From assembly GCA_050084515.1 (NCBI GenBank), contig CM114272.1:36270001-36334000 (forward strand): a DNA stretch of 64,000 nt. Reading direction: 5' to 3'. The position numbers and the translations under genes were made by a program. The notes beneath the pieces are model-generated. The model was not told where the DNA came from, ran no database searches, and saw only the letters and a list, made by a program, of their open reading frames with translations. This document shows, one piece after another, positions 7,935 through 21,544 of this stretch (the stretch's first letter is position 1; each line of letters begins with the position of its first letter). The DNA is from Blasia pusilla. Taxonomy: Eukaryota > Marchantiophyta > Marchantiopsida > Blasiales.

Positions 7935-9895
7935 GGCACCTCGCGCCTTGCACGCCACTCAAGCCCACTTGCGCCCACTCAAACCTTCAACTCCTCTCCC
8001 GCTTTGAAGCCTCAAAGCCTCAAAGCGCCGAGAATACCCATGATTCACCCGCCTCATCTCCCGCCTCACTCCTCCACCACGCTTTGCTGCGCCAAACCCA
8101 CATGTGAATGGGAACTTAAGTTCCGATTCGCGTCGTGCCACAAATGCCGGATTTGCATGAGACCAAGGTGGGTATTGGAGCTTGGGTTCCGATTCTCACC
8201 AAAAAAGACAACCTCGGAATAGAAAAGGGGGACGCACTAATCCCAATGGGAACTTGGGTTCCGATTGTTGCGCCGCTTTGCCATTTTGCTCGGAACTTGG
8301 ACGTCACAAAATTTCCTTCACCTGAAAGAGTGCCGAATTGGAACTTCGAATTCAATTCCGAATGCTCTTGGATGACTCCTTCCTTCCTAACTTCACAGAA
8401 GAATGACGAAATTGGAACTGAAGTTCCAATTGCTCACTGCTCCCTCTCTGCTTCACACGCCGCGTCGCGCTACACCTGATAGAAAGAGCCGCGCCCACTT
8501 GAACAAGCCTCGGAATGGGAACCATAATTCTGATATTCTTCCTCCTTCCTCTTGCTGCGCTTCAAGAAGAGCCGCGCCTCAATGGAGAATATTAGTTTAG
8601 GGTTGAGTTCCGATTATTCTGTCCTTCTTCTGAATGCCATGCTGAAATTGAGAGTATCGCCAACCTCACTTCGCCAATTGAGAGTCCCCGCCAAAGGGAA
8701 TCAATACTTCAATTCTGATTGCCTTCACTATCCTCTCCACCTCCTTGTAGAGAGAACCCATCACAACTAAGGAGTGGAATGGGAACTAGAGTTCCAATTG
8801 CCTCTTTCCTATCCTCTCCACCTTCTTGTAGAGAAGACCCACAACTGAAGAGTGGAATTGGAACCTCCTCACTTCGCTTCAATTCCCTACGCCTCCGCAC
8901 TATGCCACGCCGTAGTAGTCAACTGTAGTTGAGACACTCCATTGTTCTCAACTGAGATAGAATTGGAACTTTAGTTCCAAATCTTCCTTGCTCCCTTGTC
9001 ACTCCCGCTGCGCCAATCTTTGCTACGCCGTCCAGATAACCACTATGCAGTTGAACCACGCCTCGACTCAATTGAGTTTGAAATGGAACTTGAGTTCCAA
9101 ATTCCTTTTGCAGCTTCTTGTCATCCTTGGCGTGCCGTGCCTTGTCGTGCCGCGCCCTTCAGATGACTCAGCCCTTGCTACTGAATCTGAACTTCAGTTC
9201 CGATTCCCATTTCGCCGCTCTACTCCGAACTGCCTCTTGGGAGGGTTCTCCTGAATTGGAACTTAAGTTCTCATGCCTCCCTCAACTCCACTAACTTTGT
9301 GGTTAGCAGTCCTAGCTATACTCTAGTAACGGCTCCAAACTAGTGGCGCTAGTTCCTCCACACTAGTGGCACTCAAACCTTTCCTACCTTTAACTGAGGG
9401 AAAGTTGCACCACGTAACGTCATCTTTGCCTGAACTACGTTCTCCATAGGAACTTCAGTTCCAATTGAGTGAAGAGCTCTCCTCCTCCTCACTCCTTCCC
9501 ACTTTTCCACAGAGGGGCTATCAAAACTTAAGTTCTGATGCCTCGCACAACAGCTCCAGCGATGCTCTCCCGCCCTTTCCACATTGGTGATCTGCTCATG
9601 CTCTCTTGCCCTTTCCATATTGGTGATTCGCTCTTCTCAAGGAATCTACGTTGTTGCGGGGAATATTTTTGGAATCTTCCTCAAATGAGCTCCGTTTCTG
9701 GTCTTGTTTTCACTATTGGACTCAGATTTTTTCCATCTTTCCAATGGCGAATTCAGATCTTGTAAAACCCTGCACAATTAAGCACCATTGTACCCTCCTT
9801 ACATTCGCTTCTTGCTTGATTTTCCTCTTGCCCAACATTCATCCAATTTGGTCCAGAATCAAGCATATCTCCGACTTTCCCATCTATAGTAGTAG
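7935..9895 (+). repeat. Dispersed repeat carrying an array of GGAACTTNAGTTCC palindromes
   Basis: About a dozen near-copies of a 14-bp palindrome, commonly flanked by AATT or GATT, occur at 8111, 8177, 8249, 8340, 8414, 8782, 8965, 9085, 9188, 9258, 9449 and 9524. The sequence between them is not tandemly repeated. Its part from about 8800 to 9880 matches 54140-54915 on the minus strand, so this is a repeat family. Small open frames here translate the palindrome as a VPI-containing peptide on both strands, which is a by-product. No coding function recognised. Confidence 0.75.
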
Positions 9896-10500
9896 TTAGC
9901 ATGCCCGTGCTTGCACAAAATTGATCTTTTAATTAGCATGCTTATAAAATATAATAATTAAAAAACATTTTCCAATTTTAGATTCAAGTATAATTTCTAG
10001 AAAATTCAATCTTAAAAGTGTGATAGCATTTCACTTTTAAATAATACCTAACCCTCCTAAATAATTTCACTCCTCCATACAAGTTCGAACTATTTCCATT
10101 AAGTTAAAATATTTCCAAAGCGGCCGAGATTCCATTAGTTGCTTAGAGGGCCCCTTAAGCGAATTCCTCTCATTTCTACTCTTCCCTTTCCACTCTTCCT
10201 ACCAAAATAACATCTACTAGCTAAATTCTAAGTCAATTTTAATTAACAAAATCATTTCCCTTCCCCATTAAAATTTTAAGTAGAATTTTTATTTTCTTAA
10301 ATCTTAGAAGAGTAATCATATTTCATTATTCTAAGTAATTCCACTTCTTGCTTAAAATTTAAATGATATTCCACTCCCCTATATAATTACACCCTTCCAT
10401 AACATTTAGAAAATATCATTAAAATTTATTTTCTTTCCCATCAAATATGAGTCAAGGAATGAATTCTATTTTTGGACTATTTTTTCTTTTTATTTTATTA
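9896..10500. other. AT-rich intergenic stretch
   Basis: No gene seen. A short hairpin-like GCCCGTGCTTGCAC at about 9903 resembles the Helitron 3' hairpin found elsewhere in the window but has no clear CTRR end. Confidence 0.5.
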
Positions 10501-12072
10501 TCTATATTATTAAAAGAGGATGGGGTTTGGGACCCTTCCTTCGATGTTGACACGTGTATTTCTTACTTCCTCCTGTGATGACACGTGTAATAAAAAAACT
10601 AAACTAAGAAGATGAGTTAAATTAACGAAATGTCTTTCTAACGGAAAAATGGAAGTTATTTTGTCGTATTGTTTTACTATTTTTTTGTGTTGTGCATATG
10701 GGGTCACCAATTATTGGATAGAGTTTTAGAAAGTGCCCTTTCATTTTGCAAACATCTCTCCTTTTGTCAGTAGGATTGCTCGAAATTAATTTACAATGGT
10801 ACTTGAGAGCTTTGAGAGTTAATTATGGATGAGAATTGAACCTTGTGCATTGCACTGGCTTACACTTTTGAGAGTTAGTTATGGATGATAATTTAAAGCC
10901 GTGCATCTTACACACTTACACTAGTAATATAAAGAAGATTAGCATTGGAAAAACCTCAATTCTCCTTCTTGTCCTCTATGCACTCTTCCTCTTAATTTCA
11001 AACTAGTGAGATGCCTATGCTATGCACAATCTCTTTTAATGAATCCCACGTATTTTTTTTTCCATTCTAAAATGGATCATCTATGTAAAAATACATATTT
11101 CAATAAACAAATGTTAGATCGAGGGTGAATATAAAAAAACTGAATCTCTTATTAGTCAAGGGATTCTCACGATTGTACAAAAACATATCCACGTACATGT
11201 AAGAAGTGGGGCCCATACCTTTTGCTCGTGGTGGGAAGGCAGACACAGGTGGGCAAGGTAACAAGAAGGAAGGGAGTGGAGATGGGGAAAGGAAGCATCC
11301 AATAAGTACAAAATATGGAGGGGAAAATAAATGAGAAAGAGATGGGACCCACATGGATAAGTCCTTCCATAAGACGGAATTAAATCCAAGGACATGCACT
11401 TTGTCCATATGCAACCTTGTTCTACTAGTTTCCACCTCATTGATGCCTTTTTATTTGGGAAACCCCACATTCCCACATCCTTTTTCTTAGGGGGAGGGGG
11501 GATTTCTGCTTATTGAAAGAAAAGAAAAACCAAAACTTATTTTGGATTTTTTTTCCATTATTTAATATCCTATTTGACCATTATCAATATTCTATTCATT
11601 AACTTAAAATATCTTTGCCATCATTCCTCCCTTTTTATTTTTGAACTAATTAAAACCCCTCTTGACCCTACTCCAATCCTTCATGTCTATATTTTTAAAG
11701 AGGAAGAAACCATTACCACTTACTTCTTAAATCATCTCTTAATAACTTACATATCTTCTAAGTATGTTACACTTCTTACATGAATTAAAATATTTTCATT
11801 GTGTTTGTGAGGCTTTCTTTTGAATCTCATGACTTCATGCTATCACACATGTAAAGGAATGAGTTCACCATCACTAAGTGATATCTTTTGATAATCTATA
11901 TACTGATTGGAGGCTGCAATTTTTGGTAGTTGCTCCTCCATTCAATATGTGTCACTAGATGTGCAAAAAATACTTGTGGTCATGCTAATTAGGATCGTAT
12001 TACATTAATTGGAGGTGACATTGAAACATGACATTATTTAAGGGATCCATGCATTGCACGGGTCCTTCCTAG
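10501..12072 (+). mobile_element. Non-autonomous Helitron (1572 bp)
   Basis: Starts TCTATATTATTAAAAG preceded by A and ends CTAG followed by T, the expected A|TC...CTRR|T arrangement. A stem, GGATCCATGCA pairing with TGCACGGGTCC with two mismatches (12043-12065), lies four bases before the CTAG. No Rep/helicase coding is seen, so it would need enzymes from elsewhere. A stretch at 11100-11480 resembles 35390-35650. Confidence 0.7.
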
Positions 12073-14600
12073 TAGAATAAAATCGAATAGAATATATAGA
12101 TATGAAGTATTAAGAAGAGAGTCTTCATTGAGCTCCCCCATTCCTCATTTAAAATAAAACAAACATTACTACTTCTCATAAGGGGGGAAATCTTTTTTTA
12201 CCCCCTTTCTCTGTCATTTAAAATGCAAACCCTTCTTAGTTTTTCCCAAACCCATCTTCTTAAACAAAAATAGGATAAATATTACATAGTACATAGATGT
12301 TTAAAAATTAATTTTGAGTTATTTTCTTAAAAAAATTGGTAGAATAATGATGTGTAGCAAATTCCGGAGAATATCAAGCAATCGAAATCGATTTGGAAAA
12401 TAATTTCAAGAAAAAAGTTGATGACAAGAATTCCATTCAATTTTTCCATGTTATATTCATACTAAGGACACATTAGATTTTTTTTAAAATAATTTTGATG
12501 AAAAGCATTTTTTTGGAAAAATTCACATTATATTAACGACGGACATTTACTTGATGTCCAATTGCCTCTCTACGAACTAACTTTCCATATGGACATACGT
12601 TTTACGACACATACGTTTAACGTATTAAAATTATAATAAATAAATTTCAATTTTTTTGCATTCCATGGATGGCCATTAGATTTGAGGATATTTGATTGAT
12701 TAATTAAAATTCTATACTTAAATGAAAGAATTGGAATAGGGAAAATCTTGACTATATTGATAATAAGACACATTCTAGATGTTCAATTATTTATGTTTTC
12801 CATACACATATCTCACAAAATATAAATAAATCATATCATCGGATCAAATTTGATTCACGAAATCTCATTTATGATTTAGTAACTTCAAGCATTATATAGT
12901 TTTCCTTTCTATAAGAGGTGAAGAAACATAAAACATTTCATGGATGACATGTTTCTATTTTCAAATTAGCCACAAGATTTCAAATTTAGATCAACTAAGA
13001 TAAGATTTTGTTTATGCCACAAAACAAAATCTATGGCCAATTACATTTAAGTAAAATTTAATAATTTTATCTATCTTTTGAATGTTATTTTTATATGTGC
13101 ATCGAAGGATCCTCAATGAATGAAAGATCTCCTTATTTTAATGTGAAAATGAGTTCACGTTACCTATTTCAAAAATATTTTCTTAACCAAAATTTTATTT
13201 CTGTAATATTTTTTTTAATACAATAAAAAAATTTCATGCATGGGGCAATAAACCAAAATCTATGTTGTAGTCGACAATAGGGTTTGAGAAAGTAAAATTA
13301 TCTATGAATGTCAATGTCTTTCTTAAAAAAAATAAAATATTAAAAAAATGATTTATGCTACATTTTCTTGTCAAATTTAGATTATTATTCCGGCTACCAC
13401 TTGATATATGTTTGGAACTTACCAACGTAATAAATTTGGAATGTTGAATTTTTCATATCAAGAGAAGAAAGAAAGAAAAGGGAACATTTTTTACTTGGAT
13501 TTCATAAGGATGTTTTCTTTTTCAAAGTATTAGATTTCAAAATTGAAGGAAATGAAAATTTTGAATATGGGACATAAAAGAAGGAATGGAAAAAATTTCA
13601 AGAAGGGAAGGGAAGACGAAAAACATGAACTTTCAACAAGGGAGGATTTTATGAGGATTTTAAAAAAAATACAAATCTTCAATGAGAGAGAGACACACAC
13701 AAAGTTGGAGGAGGTCCCTTGCTATTGTATCTATGGGGATCTATACTATAATGTGAGGAGAGGGGATTACTTTTTTGGGTAATTTTTCTCTCGAAGAAAT
13801 GAAGTTCTTCTTGAAAAGGAAAGTTCTTGTGAAAATAGTAGGTTCCCACTTTCTAAGATTATGATGGACTCTCTAAATAATTGCATGGACATTCGTTTTT
13901 GTAAGATTAAACCTCCTCTAGTTTCAACACAAATTGTTGCTAACGTTGAAGCTTCCCTATCAACATCGATCAACAACTCTCTCATAAAATTGAAGAGTAC
14001 AATTCCAAGAATTTAGATCCGTTGGAGTCTCCAATAGATATGGTGGGGTTGCTCGAATAAGTCTTATTGTGTGTTCATATGTGTTACTAGTGGAGATAAA
14101 TGCATCTTTTCGGAGATGAGGCAGAGTTCAATCTTTTCGGAGATGAGGCAAAGTTCAAATTTTTCTTTGTAGAGAGGAAAAAGTTCATCTCGAGAGATAA
14201 AGCCTCATCTAGATTTTTATGGGAGAACACCTAATTTTTTTTTTCCAAACACCTCTTAGATTGACATATGAAAGTGGGGAAAAAGAATTTGATCAAAACG
14301 GACGACAAACTTTAAAAAAATGATTGGTCCCATAAATAATCAAACACACAAGTTTAGGTTAGCAAAAGGGATATTTAATAGAAATTTGAAATGGATATGG
14401 AATAGGTCTTTTATTTGAACTAGTTGGACACGGGTGAAAGACATCCGAACCATATCCGCCCTCTTATAATGGCAACTAACTCTTTTAAGTAAGTGAGACG
14501 CCTTTCAAAGAGAGAAAGAATGCTATTCGTATCAAGTAACTATATGCCCAAAAAGAGAGGAGTCGCTAGGATGCATGGCACTCTCTACAATAATATCCAT
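12073..14600. other. AT-rich intergenic stretch
   Basis: Scattered short open frames only. A 27-bp direct duplication (CTTTTCGGAGATGAGGCA) occurs at about 14107 and 14134. No gene seen. Confidence 0.5.
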
Positions 14601-14607
14601 AATAGAA

Positions 14608-14644
14608 CATTCCATATCTGTTTAAGAGAAACAGATATGGAATG
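14608..14644. repeat. Perfect 16-bp stem hairpin
   Basis: CATTCCATATCTGTTT at 14608-14623 and its exact complement at 14629-14644 flank a 5-base loop. Confidence 0.8.
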
Positions 14645-15182
14645 GAATTCTATTTGTTCCAAATGTGTGTGAAAATGGACGAGTCCTCCCCTTTCATTTC
14701 ATGGATCTTAAGCGAGAAATTCACTTGAAGTTTTATGGAGGGAACAGTTCTATTCAATGGAGGAAGGGAGCTCTAGGAATGTGGAAGCCTAAAAGCTTTG
14801 GAATTGCGGAGCCTTTGGAAATTGGCAAGAATTTGAACCTGTGCATAGTCCGAACGAAATTGTGTGCAGTGGTGGTCGGATTTTTGAGTCCATAGCGTTT
14901 TCAGGTTAATGGCGTTAGTGGAGTAGGTCGCGAAGAGGTTTTGTTATCGGTCGTGGAATCTTTGAGTAACATCGGTTGTTGTATGACTGGTGGTGGTGGT
15001 GGTGGTGGAGAACGGCGTGAAGAGATTTTGGGAATCGGATGTGGAATTTGGCCTCCATTCTTCCGTTGTGTGTCATGTCACTGGCGGTCGCATGTGATGT
15101 CGTGAAGAAGTTGCAGGCGTTTTCAGGAATTCTGGATATGGATCTGGATAGTGATCCTTCTCCGCTGCAACGTCACCGGAGG

Positions 15183-15411
15183 CTGATGCCCGTACTGGCT
15201 AGAAAGCCCTCGGGAAATTCCGGATACGTACACGAATTCTCCACTGCTGCACCTGTGGATCCTCATCCTCATGCCTGTGATGGTCAGCAATCTTCTCCAC
15301 TGCCACCGGATGCTGATGCCTGTACTGGCTAGAAATCCATGAGAAATTTCGGATGCGCAGACAAATTCTCCACCGCGTCATCTGTGGATCCTCATTCCTG
15401 TGATGATATGG
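15183..15411. repeat. Two-copy tandem repeat, period about 130 bp
   Basis: The segment with CCGTACTGGCTAGAAA, a Pro/Thr-like codon run and ACCTGTGGATCCTCAT is repeated once, with the second copy starting near 15313. One open frame (15039-15332) crosses the first unit; no domain recognised. Confidence 0.65.
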
Positions 15412-15419
15412 AATCCGGC

Positions 15420-18400
15420 ATCGCAGTTCTCACCTGTTTCTCTAAGTGCTTCCGCTTGCAGGTGCGAGTACACCGAGAGGAAGCCTGTAGCACCGAGAGT
15501 TGGGAGAGAACGACGGATCATGTAACCTCTACCTTCTTTCATGCCCATAGTCCAGCGGATCGGATAGGCCGGACAAAATGATCAGAGGAGCTCGTTGTTG
15601 GTGATAGAGGCGACCGGATTCCTGGGACAACCACCCGATTAGATTACGGTGGCAATTTCGTGCAGGTCCCAGACGTTTACGGCGGCAATTAATTCAACCA
15701 CCAAGAGCGGACAGGTAATTAAGGTACGTATCCCGATGGGTACCTCTAGTTCTAGAATTCTGGCTCTGCCATGTTCAATGTCCAGCATTGGACTGATTCA
15801 GGGGTGGATTATTATCGGAACAGGGAAAGCTTTCACTGACTGGCAGTGAGAGTCGGTGCTTTAATGTGCTGGAGGAACTACAGGCAGAGCTCGTCCCTAC
15901 ATCACATTGATCTGCCAGACGAGACAGTCCACATGGAAATTTACTTCGAGAGCGGATGTACTTGGAGGTACCACCGACGTTTGCAAGTGAGGTGAAGTTA
16001 GTTCTAATTTGGAACGGGATATCTGATTGCTCATGCTGTATCAAGAATGCAATCATTGTTCAGTTTCTGAAATGGGCTGGAAAAGTAACCAATTGAAGTG
16101 ACAAATTCTGAGTTCAGTGCTGCGAATCTCTTACAAACTTCGATCACTATCCTAACTACTAATGACTCTTGACAGTCTCGGACTCGGTATAGAATGACCG
16201 TAAAAAAAAATGGCGACTTGAGGGGGATACACTCCTAAGGTTTTAGATTGAAATTCAAAGGAGCCGTGGGCCTGAATTCGATTTAATTGGCAACTGATCT
16301 AGGGTGCCTTTGCTTGTCCTAAAAGGATCAGCCTTATGACGACGAGTTTCAAAATCGATCGAAGTTTGAGGACGTCCAAGGAGAGAAAAAGTTTATTAGT
16401 TCAGCTGTAAATATTTCCGCGAAATGCATGTCTCCCCCCCCCTTGCTGGTAATTTGGTTAAGACTGGACAGCTTTTGTTGACCTGGCAATAAAAATGTGT
16501 TGCTGAGTCAACCCTCAGCACTGGTATTGATTTACTGGTATTGACATGGAAGTAGAAAGTTGGAAGATTAAAGCTTCAAACGTGTGAATGGCAAGGGTCA
16601 GTAGCCACAACTTCTATTCTCATATTTCTATATCTATGAAATCTATTGATTCTAACCAAAGGGTCCTCAATACAGAAAATTATAACTAAGATTTTGGGAG
16701 TATCCAGCTTGGTCCTCTCTTATATCTCAAAGTTTCCATGCATCCGCAAGCCCTCCTGATGTGTCTGCTGCGGAAGATTGCCCTTCTGCTGATAAAGCAT
16801 GGGGAGGCAAACTACGTTAATATAGGTAAATTTCTACATCACTTTGAGGGTGCCAGAGTTGAGCATCTAGAACAGTCAGCTAAGAAAGAAAATACAGGTT
16901 TCTTTGGCTTGCACTTGTGTTTCTTGATTTGGCATACATTGATGCTGAAGATGATGGTTTTTTATTTTAAGACCCATGGCCCTCCTGGGTTTACTGGACA
17001 GGGGATGATTTCAGTCAGTCATTCTTGGACAGCTGTGGATTTTTGTTGGTAAGGTTCAGGCTTCAGCTTATGCTGATCAATCGGATCTAGAGAAATTGAT
17101 AGCATGAAAGGATATATACATTTCCTTATCGAGGAGTGTCACAAGGAGATTCAAAGCAATTCAGTGACATGACCAGGTTGACAATTTTCAATTTCTTGAA
17201 AATTTGCCTTTAGGTTGTTGGGGTAGTTGAACTGATAGGCATTGCTGAGAGGAGACTCAAACCACCTGAAGTTACTAAAAACAAATGACCGACTTTTTCG
17301 TCTTACGAAACCTGAGTGCGACAGGGCTGAATCATTGTATGACCTCCAGAGCCAAGTCCAGACATAGTCCTACAAGAAGCCAGATAGATTCTGCAATCTG
17401 GCTCCTGGTCTTAGAAAGATATGAGAAATCCCTTGGGTTCAGCCAGTGAGAAAAAATGAGAAGTTGCAGGATTTGAATCTGCAACATCACAGACGTTGCA
17501 GTGTTGGAATAGTGTTCCCATCCTGCTCTTTTTGTGGCTCAAGGGCTCTGCCCCTGCCCTGAACTTAATGGGTTCCCAGACAAGATGTCTGCTGCAAATA
17601 ATTCTTGAGCTCCGCTGATTCAGGATTCACATTTGAGAGAGAACGGTGTGACTGTTTTTATTGCTACTTAATGCTGTGTTTCTGTGAGTTCTATCCCGTT
17701 AATTTGGTCATGCTATCCACAATGATTTGTCCTTTCGCTCCCACATTCGGGGCGTTGGCAGAGAATGTGGGAATGAGACTGGAAGCACTCCAGATAATTT
17801 GGATAGGTGTTCCTAACATTGAGTCCGCATACACTTCATTGAATACCGGTAATCAGGGCTGGATCAGAAATTGTTAACAGAATTTTTTGCGCCACTTTAT
17901 ATGTCGTGATGTCGAAGATTGTCTGCATTGGTGCGGAGTTCTGGGTTTTGAATTGATTCAATCGCTATTATAAAGGTTGAGAATTTGTCCACCTTTTTCT
18001 TTTGCCTGGTTCTCAAGTGGAAGGTTTGTGGCAGCACAGGTTCTGTAGCTCCGTGTTTTAGGAACAGAGGCCAAGAAGAAATAAGATCGGGCTCCCATAG
18101 ATCGGCCATTCTATCTATCTTAGAGTCCCCAGATCCTGTTAGGCTAACATGATCTGGGGGCTGTCCAATGGTCCCCAGATCCAGTGCTAGGCAGGCGGTA
18201 GGATGATCCCCCCCATCATGAAAATCATGGTGCAGCGTCCCAAGAAAAAGAACACAGTTTCTGGAATCTGCGTTGGCCTGACTGGCTCTGCAAATTGTGC
18301 CGGAACCCCTCTTGCCGAGGAATTTGCTCTAGCAGTACTGGGATCTTCAACAGCTGTTAGTGTAAGGATTTAAGCTGCTTTTGATCTCTTGATGATACCT

Positions 18401-18900
18401 TCATTGCTTCAGAATATTAAAACTACATTTTCATGTCCAAAAGAAGCTTGTATGTGGCATGAAGAGTCTTTTGCATGAAGAATCCTCTTGTACGGGGATG
18501 AAGCACGGACAAGGCATTGTTATTGCAATACAGCTGCCTACAGGGTCTGAACTGCTAGAGGCAGAGCAGAAATCCCCTATGCACTCCATTCGGAAATCCA
18601 GATCATTCCCCCTGCATTCAGTCATTAGGTTGTCAGATGCTCCGTGCCTTTCTTCCATGGTTCCGCTCCAGTGCCAGAGGAAACGGGAAGCAGCTCAAGC
18701 AGCGTTCAAACGGCAGTTCTATCCTTGGGTAAAGAATGAAACCCACTCGGTAACTACTGCACCATTGAAGCCTCCAAATGATTCAGAGGCTTCAAATAGC
18801 TGTAACTTCTCTTGGAAGGATTGCTGAGTTTCGAAGCAATCTGTTGGAAAAGATTTCTTCCGTAGTGAAGCTCAGGCTATAAACCTGGAATGGTAATAGG
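15420..18900. other. Lower-copy sequence with coding-like fragments, unidentified
   Basis: Base composition is less AT-rich than the flanks. Short coding-like runs occur, for example 16737-16824 on plus (SPPDVSAAEDC then WGGKLR) and a 122-codon plus frame at 18459-18827 rich in Ser and Pro. None shows a domain I know. A local inverted pair, CCCCAGATC and GATCTGGGG, lies at 18126-18158. These may be exons or relics of a host gene. Confidence 0.3.
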
Positions 18901-19020
18901 ACCTTAACATGAAACATCTAGCGGTTTCTAGCATTCAACATGATTTTGACCTGCACCCCAAAAACACCACGCCTGGCAGATGGATTTTCCAAAGCTGGTC
19001 TACATATATGCTGGACCTAC

Positions 19021-19168
19021 CTAAAGTGCGCCTTGCAGTAGCCGTCTTGGAGTTAGGTAAAAGGGCACACATCAATTTATCTGCAGTGGTCTTGTAGTTG
19101 CCCAACTTCGTTGCTTGGAGAGTGTTTGCAACAGTAGCATTCAAGAGTTGTTTTCTTGCCAGAAGGAC
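19021..19168 (-). CDS. Probable internal exon of an unidentified gene
   Basis: On the minus strand a pyrimidine-containing acceptor ending CCACAG precedes 148 bp that are open in one frame and end TTTAG before GTAGGT, a good donor. The peptide (LARKQLLNATVAN... KTATARRTLG) is polar and helix-like with no membrane segment. Exon borders and smooth open frame suggest a real or recently real gene transcribed leftward. Product not recognised. Confidence 0.4.
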
Positions 19169-19689
19169 CTGTGGACACAACCATGAATTTAAGATTCGAG
19201 CATAAACATGCAATCTATGGGCAGTTCAACAATATGACCAGGAAAGGGCCTTCTTCCACAACATGTATAGACTAGTTGCTAGGCAACAGGATAAGCAAGG
19301 ATTACAGTTGCTACTACCACGAACTTGCTTGATAGCTTCTTGATTCAACTGTCTTATCAAAAGAGTTAACAAATCCAGGAAATTTGTCATCTCTTTTGAT
19401 GAGACGCACAGAAAATTTGAAATTCAAAAAAGAAAAGATCACACCAGATGCAAAGCAAGGGCGCTCATCATTACTAGTTCTATGTTGATAACGAAAACAT
19501 TATTCCTCATTAATTGCAAATTTCTTCCATGCTCTATTGGGATGAACGTGAGGGCACACACTAGAAATGTAAGGCTGGCAATCATGACTGGGATTGCAAA
19601 GCCACAATAGACTCTGAGCTCCAGCCTGGGCATGGCTCTTCTATGATCATAGACAACACCAATGGTTCAGAATCCACCGCCATTGCTGT

Positions 19690-20290
19690 TATTGATTTTG
19701 ATACCAATAAGAATGGGAAAACGGTGCAGGTGACCTCATAGTGGGGAAAAGATGCATCAAGGGGCGCTGTCCATATCCACTCCTTCCGAGGTTGCCTGTA
19801 CTTCTTCCCAAAAAGATCCCGTTATAGACTACTGCAAGTCTTTTCGGTTTTGGGGAAGAGTAGCCTACTACTTCTATCCAAGCCCTTCTTGGTTGTGTGG
19901 GAGTGGTTTCTTCAAGTAGGTGTTCCTCCACCATCCTCTACTTAGCTGAGTTACTATCCTTGAAAGCAGTCACCAGGTCCATCTTCACTTGCAGATTCTA
20001 TGCCTGAGGATGGCCAATTCTTCCTCCATGGACTGATCTGCTTTGAGAGTTCCATTTGAGAACTGATGACTCCTCACTGGACATCCACCTCGTCTGTTCT
20101 TCCTCAGATTCGCGTAGAATTGTGTCAAATGCTGCAAGTTTTTCCACAACTCCCCAAACATTGGGAGGAGGTTTGATTTCAAGGAGAGGCTTCTCCACTT
20201 TTCCGATCTCCTCCGAGACAGCCAGAGCTTTTGAAGATCCTACTGGTTCTGATTTTGTTTGGTTTCTAAATCTAATAGAGGGTGTGGAAA
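19690..20290 (-). pseudogene. Unidentified gene fragment with a frameshift
   Basis: A minus-strand segment begins after an AG at about 20268 and reads a natural-looking peptide including KPPPNVWGVVEKLAAFD and ESEEEQTRWMSSEE; near 20100 the plausible frame shifts to one reading ADQSMEEELAILRHRI, then VKMDLVTAFKDSNSAK. A further open piece lies at 19689-19934. Helical, Glu-rich, probably coiled coil. I know no family for it. Either a decayed exon or a mis-seen splice pattern. Confidence 0.35.
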
Positions 20291-21340
20291 ACAACCTCTC
20301 TTGTCAGATCTTCAACTAGGTCTCACATCATCTTTGCTCTTTGCCTGGGTGGGGACCAAAGCTCAACACTATTCGTGTCTTGGTTTTCAGTTCCAGTCAT
20401 TTCTATCCCAGCACTCCCTTTTGGTGTCAGTCCACCAGGATGCTTGTCACCCTACCTACTTTCAGTTTAAGAGCTCGTTTTGCCTGGGTCTAATTTTGAG
20501 TTCCGGTTTTGTGGTGAGGGTTGCCCGCACAAATTTTCCGTCCCATATTCCCTGAAATGCGTTAAGAAGAATGAACATCAGGAATGATTCTCAATATACC
20601 TGATCAAATGCTAACCTGGGAAGAAGGTGGAAAGATGTGTTCAGATGTAGCTTAACCTCAAGTATGAGGGAGTAAGCAGATCGTGCCAGACATGCCTACA
20701 AATTTCATTTCTGCATGTGCTTCCTCCCAAGAAATCCTTATATTCATGTACGTCTACCCTGGAACTTTACGATGGTCTTTGTTCAACCATGAAGTCATAT
20801 CCTAGACGTCCTTTCCCTCACAATCAACTCAGGGCTTTGTGATCCAAGATTCGTTTCAGCTTTTTAACTTGTCTGTGACTATTGAAGGTGATGTTTTTAA
20901 GAAAGTGTTTGATTCCAAAGTTCTTACTCCATTAGTGCATTTTCATACCCTACACTTCATTCATTAAAACATTCAGAATTTCTAGAACAATTGTGACTGT
21001 TTGAAGTGTTCTTCAAGAGACACATTCTCATCAGGAGATGTGCACTCTGAATTTTTTTGAAGTGTTCTTGAAATGTTCACTCACTGATCAAAAAGGAGTG
21101 ATTATCGCAAGTGATGGTCTTTGGCAGATGGGCAGTGCAGGACCTTGCTCTACAGACAATAATTTGTGGGGAAGAACTGGTGGTACTAGAGTAATCCTTC
21201 TTCGTCCTTTGACAAGATTGCCCAGACTTCCATCAAAAGAAAGCCATTTAGGAAGGAGGACACAGAGGTATGAATTCCGAGGCTTTCATCAACGGAATAC
21301 TGCGATGAATCAGTGGAAGGTAGCGAAGACACAAAGGCTC

Positions 21341-21526
21341 TCATAATGAGAGCCGGCTTGAAGTGAATTCTGGAACTCTTAAATCGTTTGGCAGGTATGT
21401 GTTGGACGGTTCCATCTCAAAATCCCCACTTAGATCACAAACTTGGTGCAGGCCTGAAACTATGGCAATGACTTTCTCTCTAGTTGATTCATGATTGCAT
21501 CCATCCAGTTGCAGACTGCATTCCAT
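21341..21526 (-). CDS. Small open frame at the head of a possible minus-strand gene
   Basis: A 61-codon frame starts with ATG at 21526, about 430 bp downstream of a TATA/telo-box region. Acidic and Ser-rich, no domain recognised. It could be a first exon of the unidentified leftward gene whose possible exons lie at 19690-20290 and 19021-19168. Confidence 0.25.
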   Translation of the reverse strand: MECSLQLDGCNHESTREKVIAIVSGLHQVCDLSGDFEMEPSNTYLPNDLRVPEFTSSRLSL

Positions 21527-21544
21527 TTTAGAATCAGAGTTTCT

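Noticed and set aside
8111-9535. Heat-shock elements or a coding repeat (VPI peptide)
   Set aside because: GAA/TTC spacing does not fit nGAAnnTTCn, and the peptide appears on both strands only because the DNA motif is palindromic.
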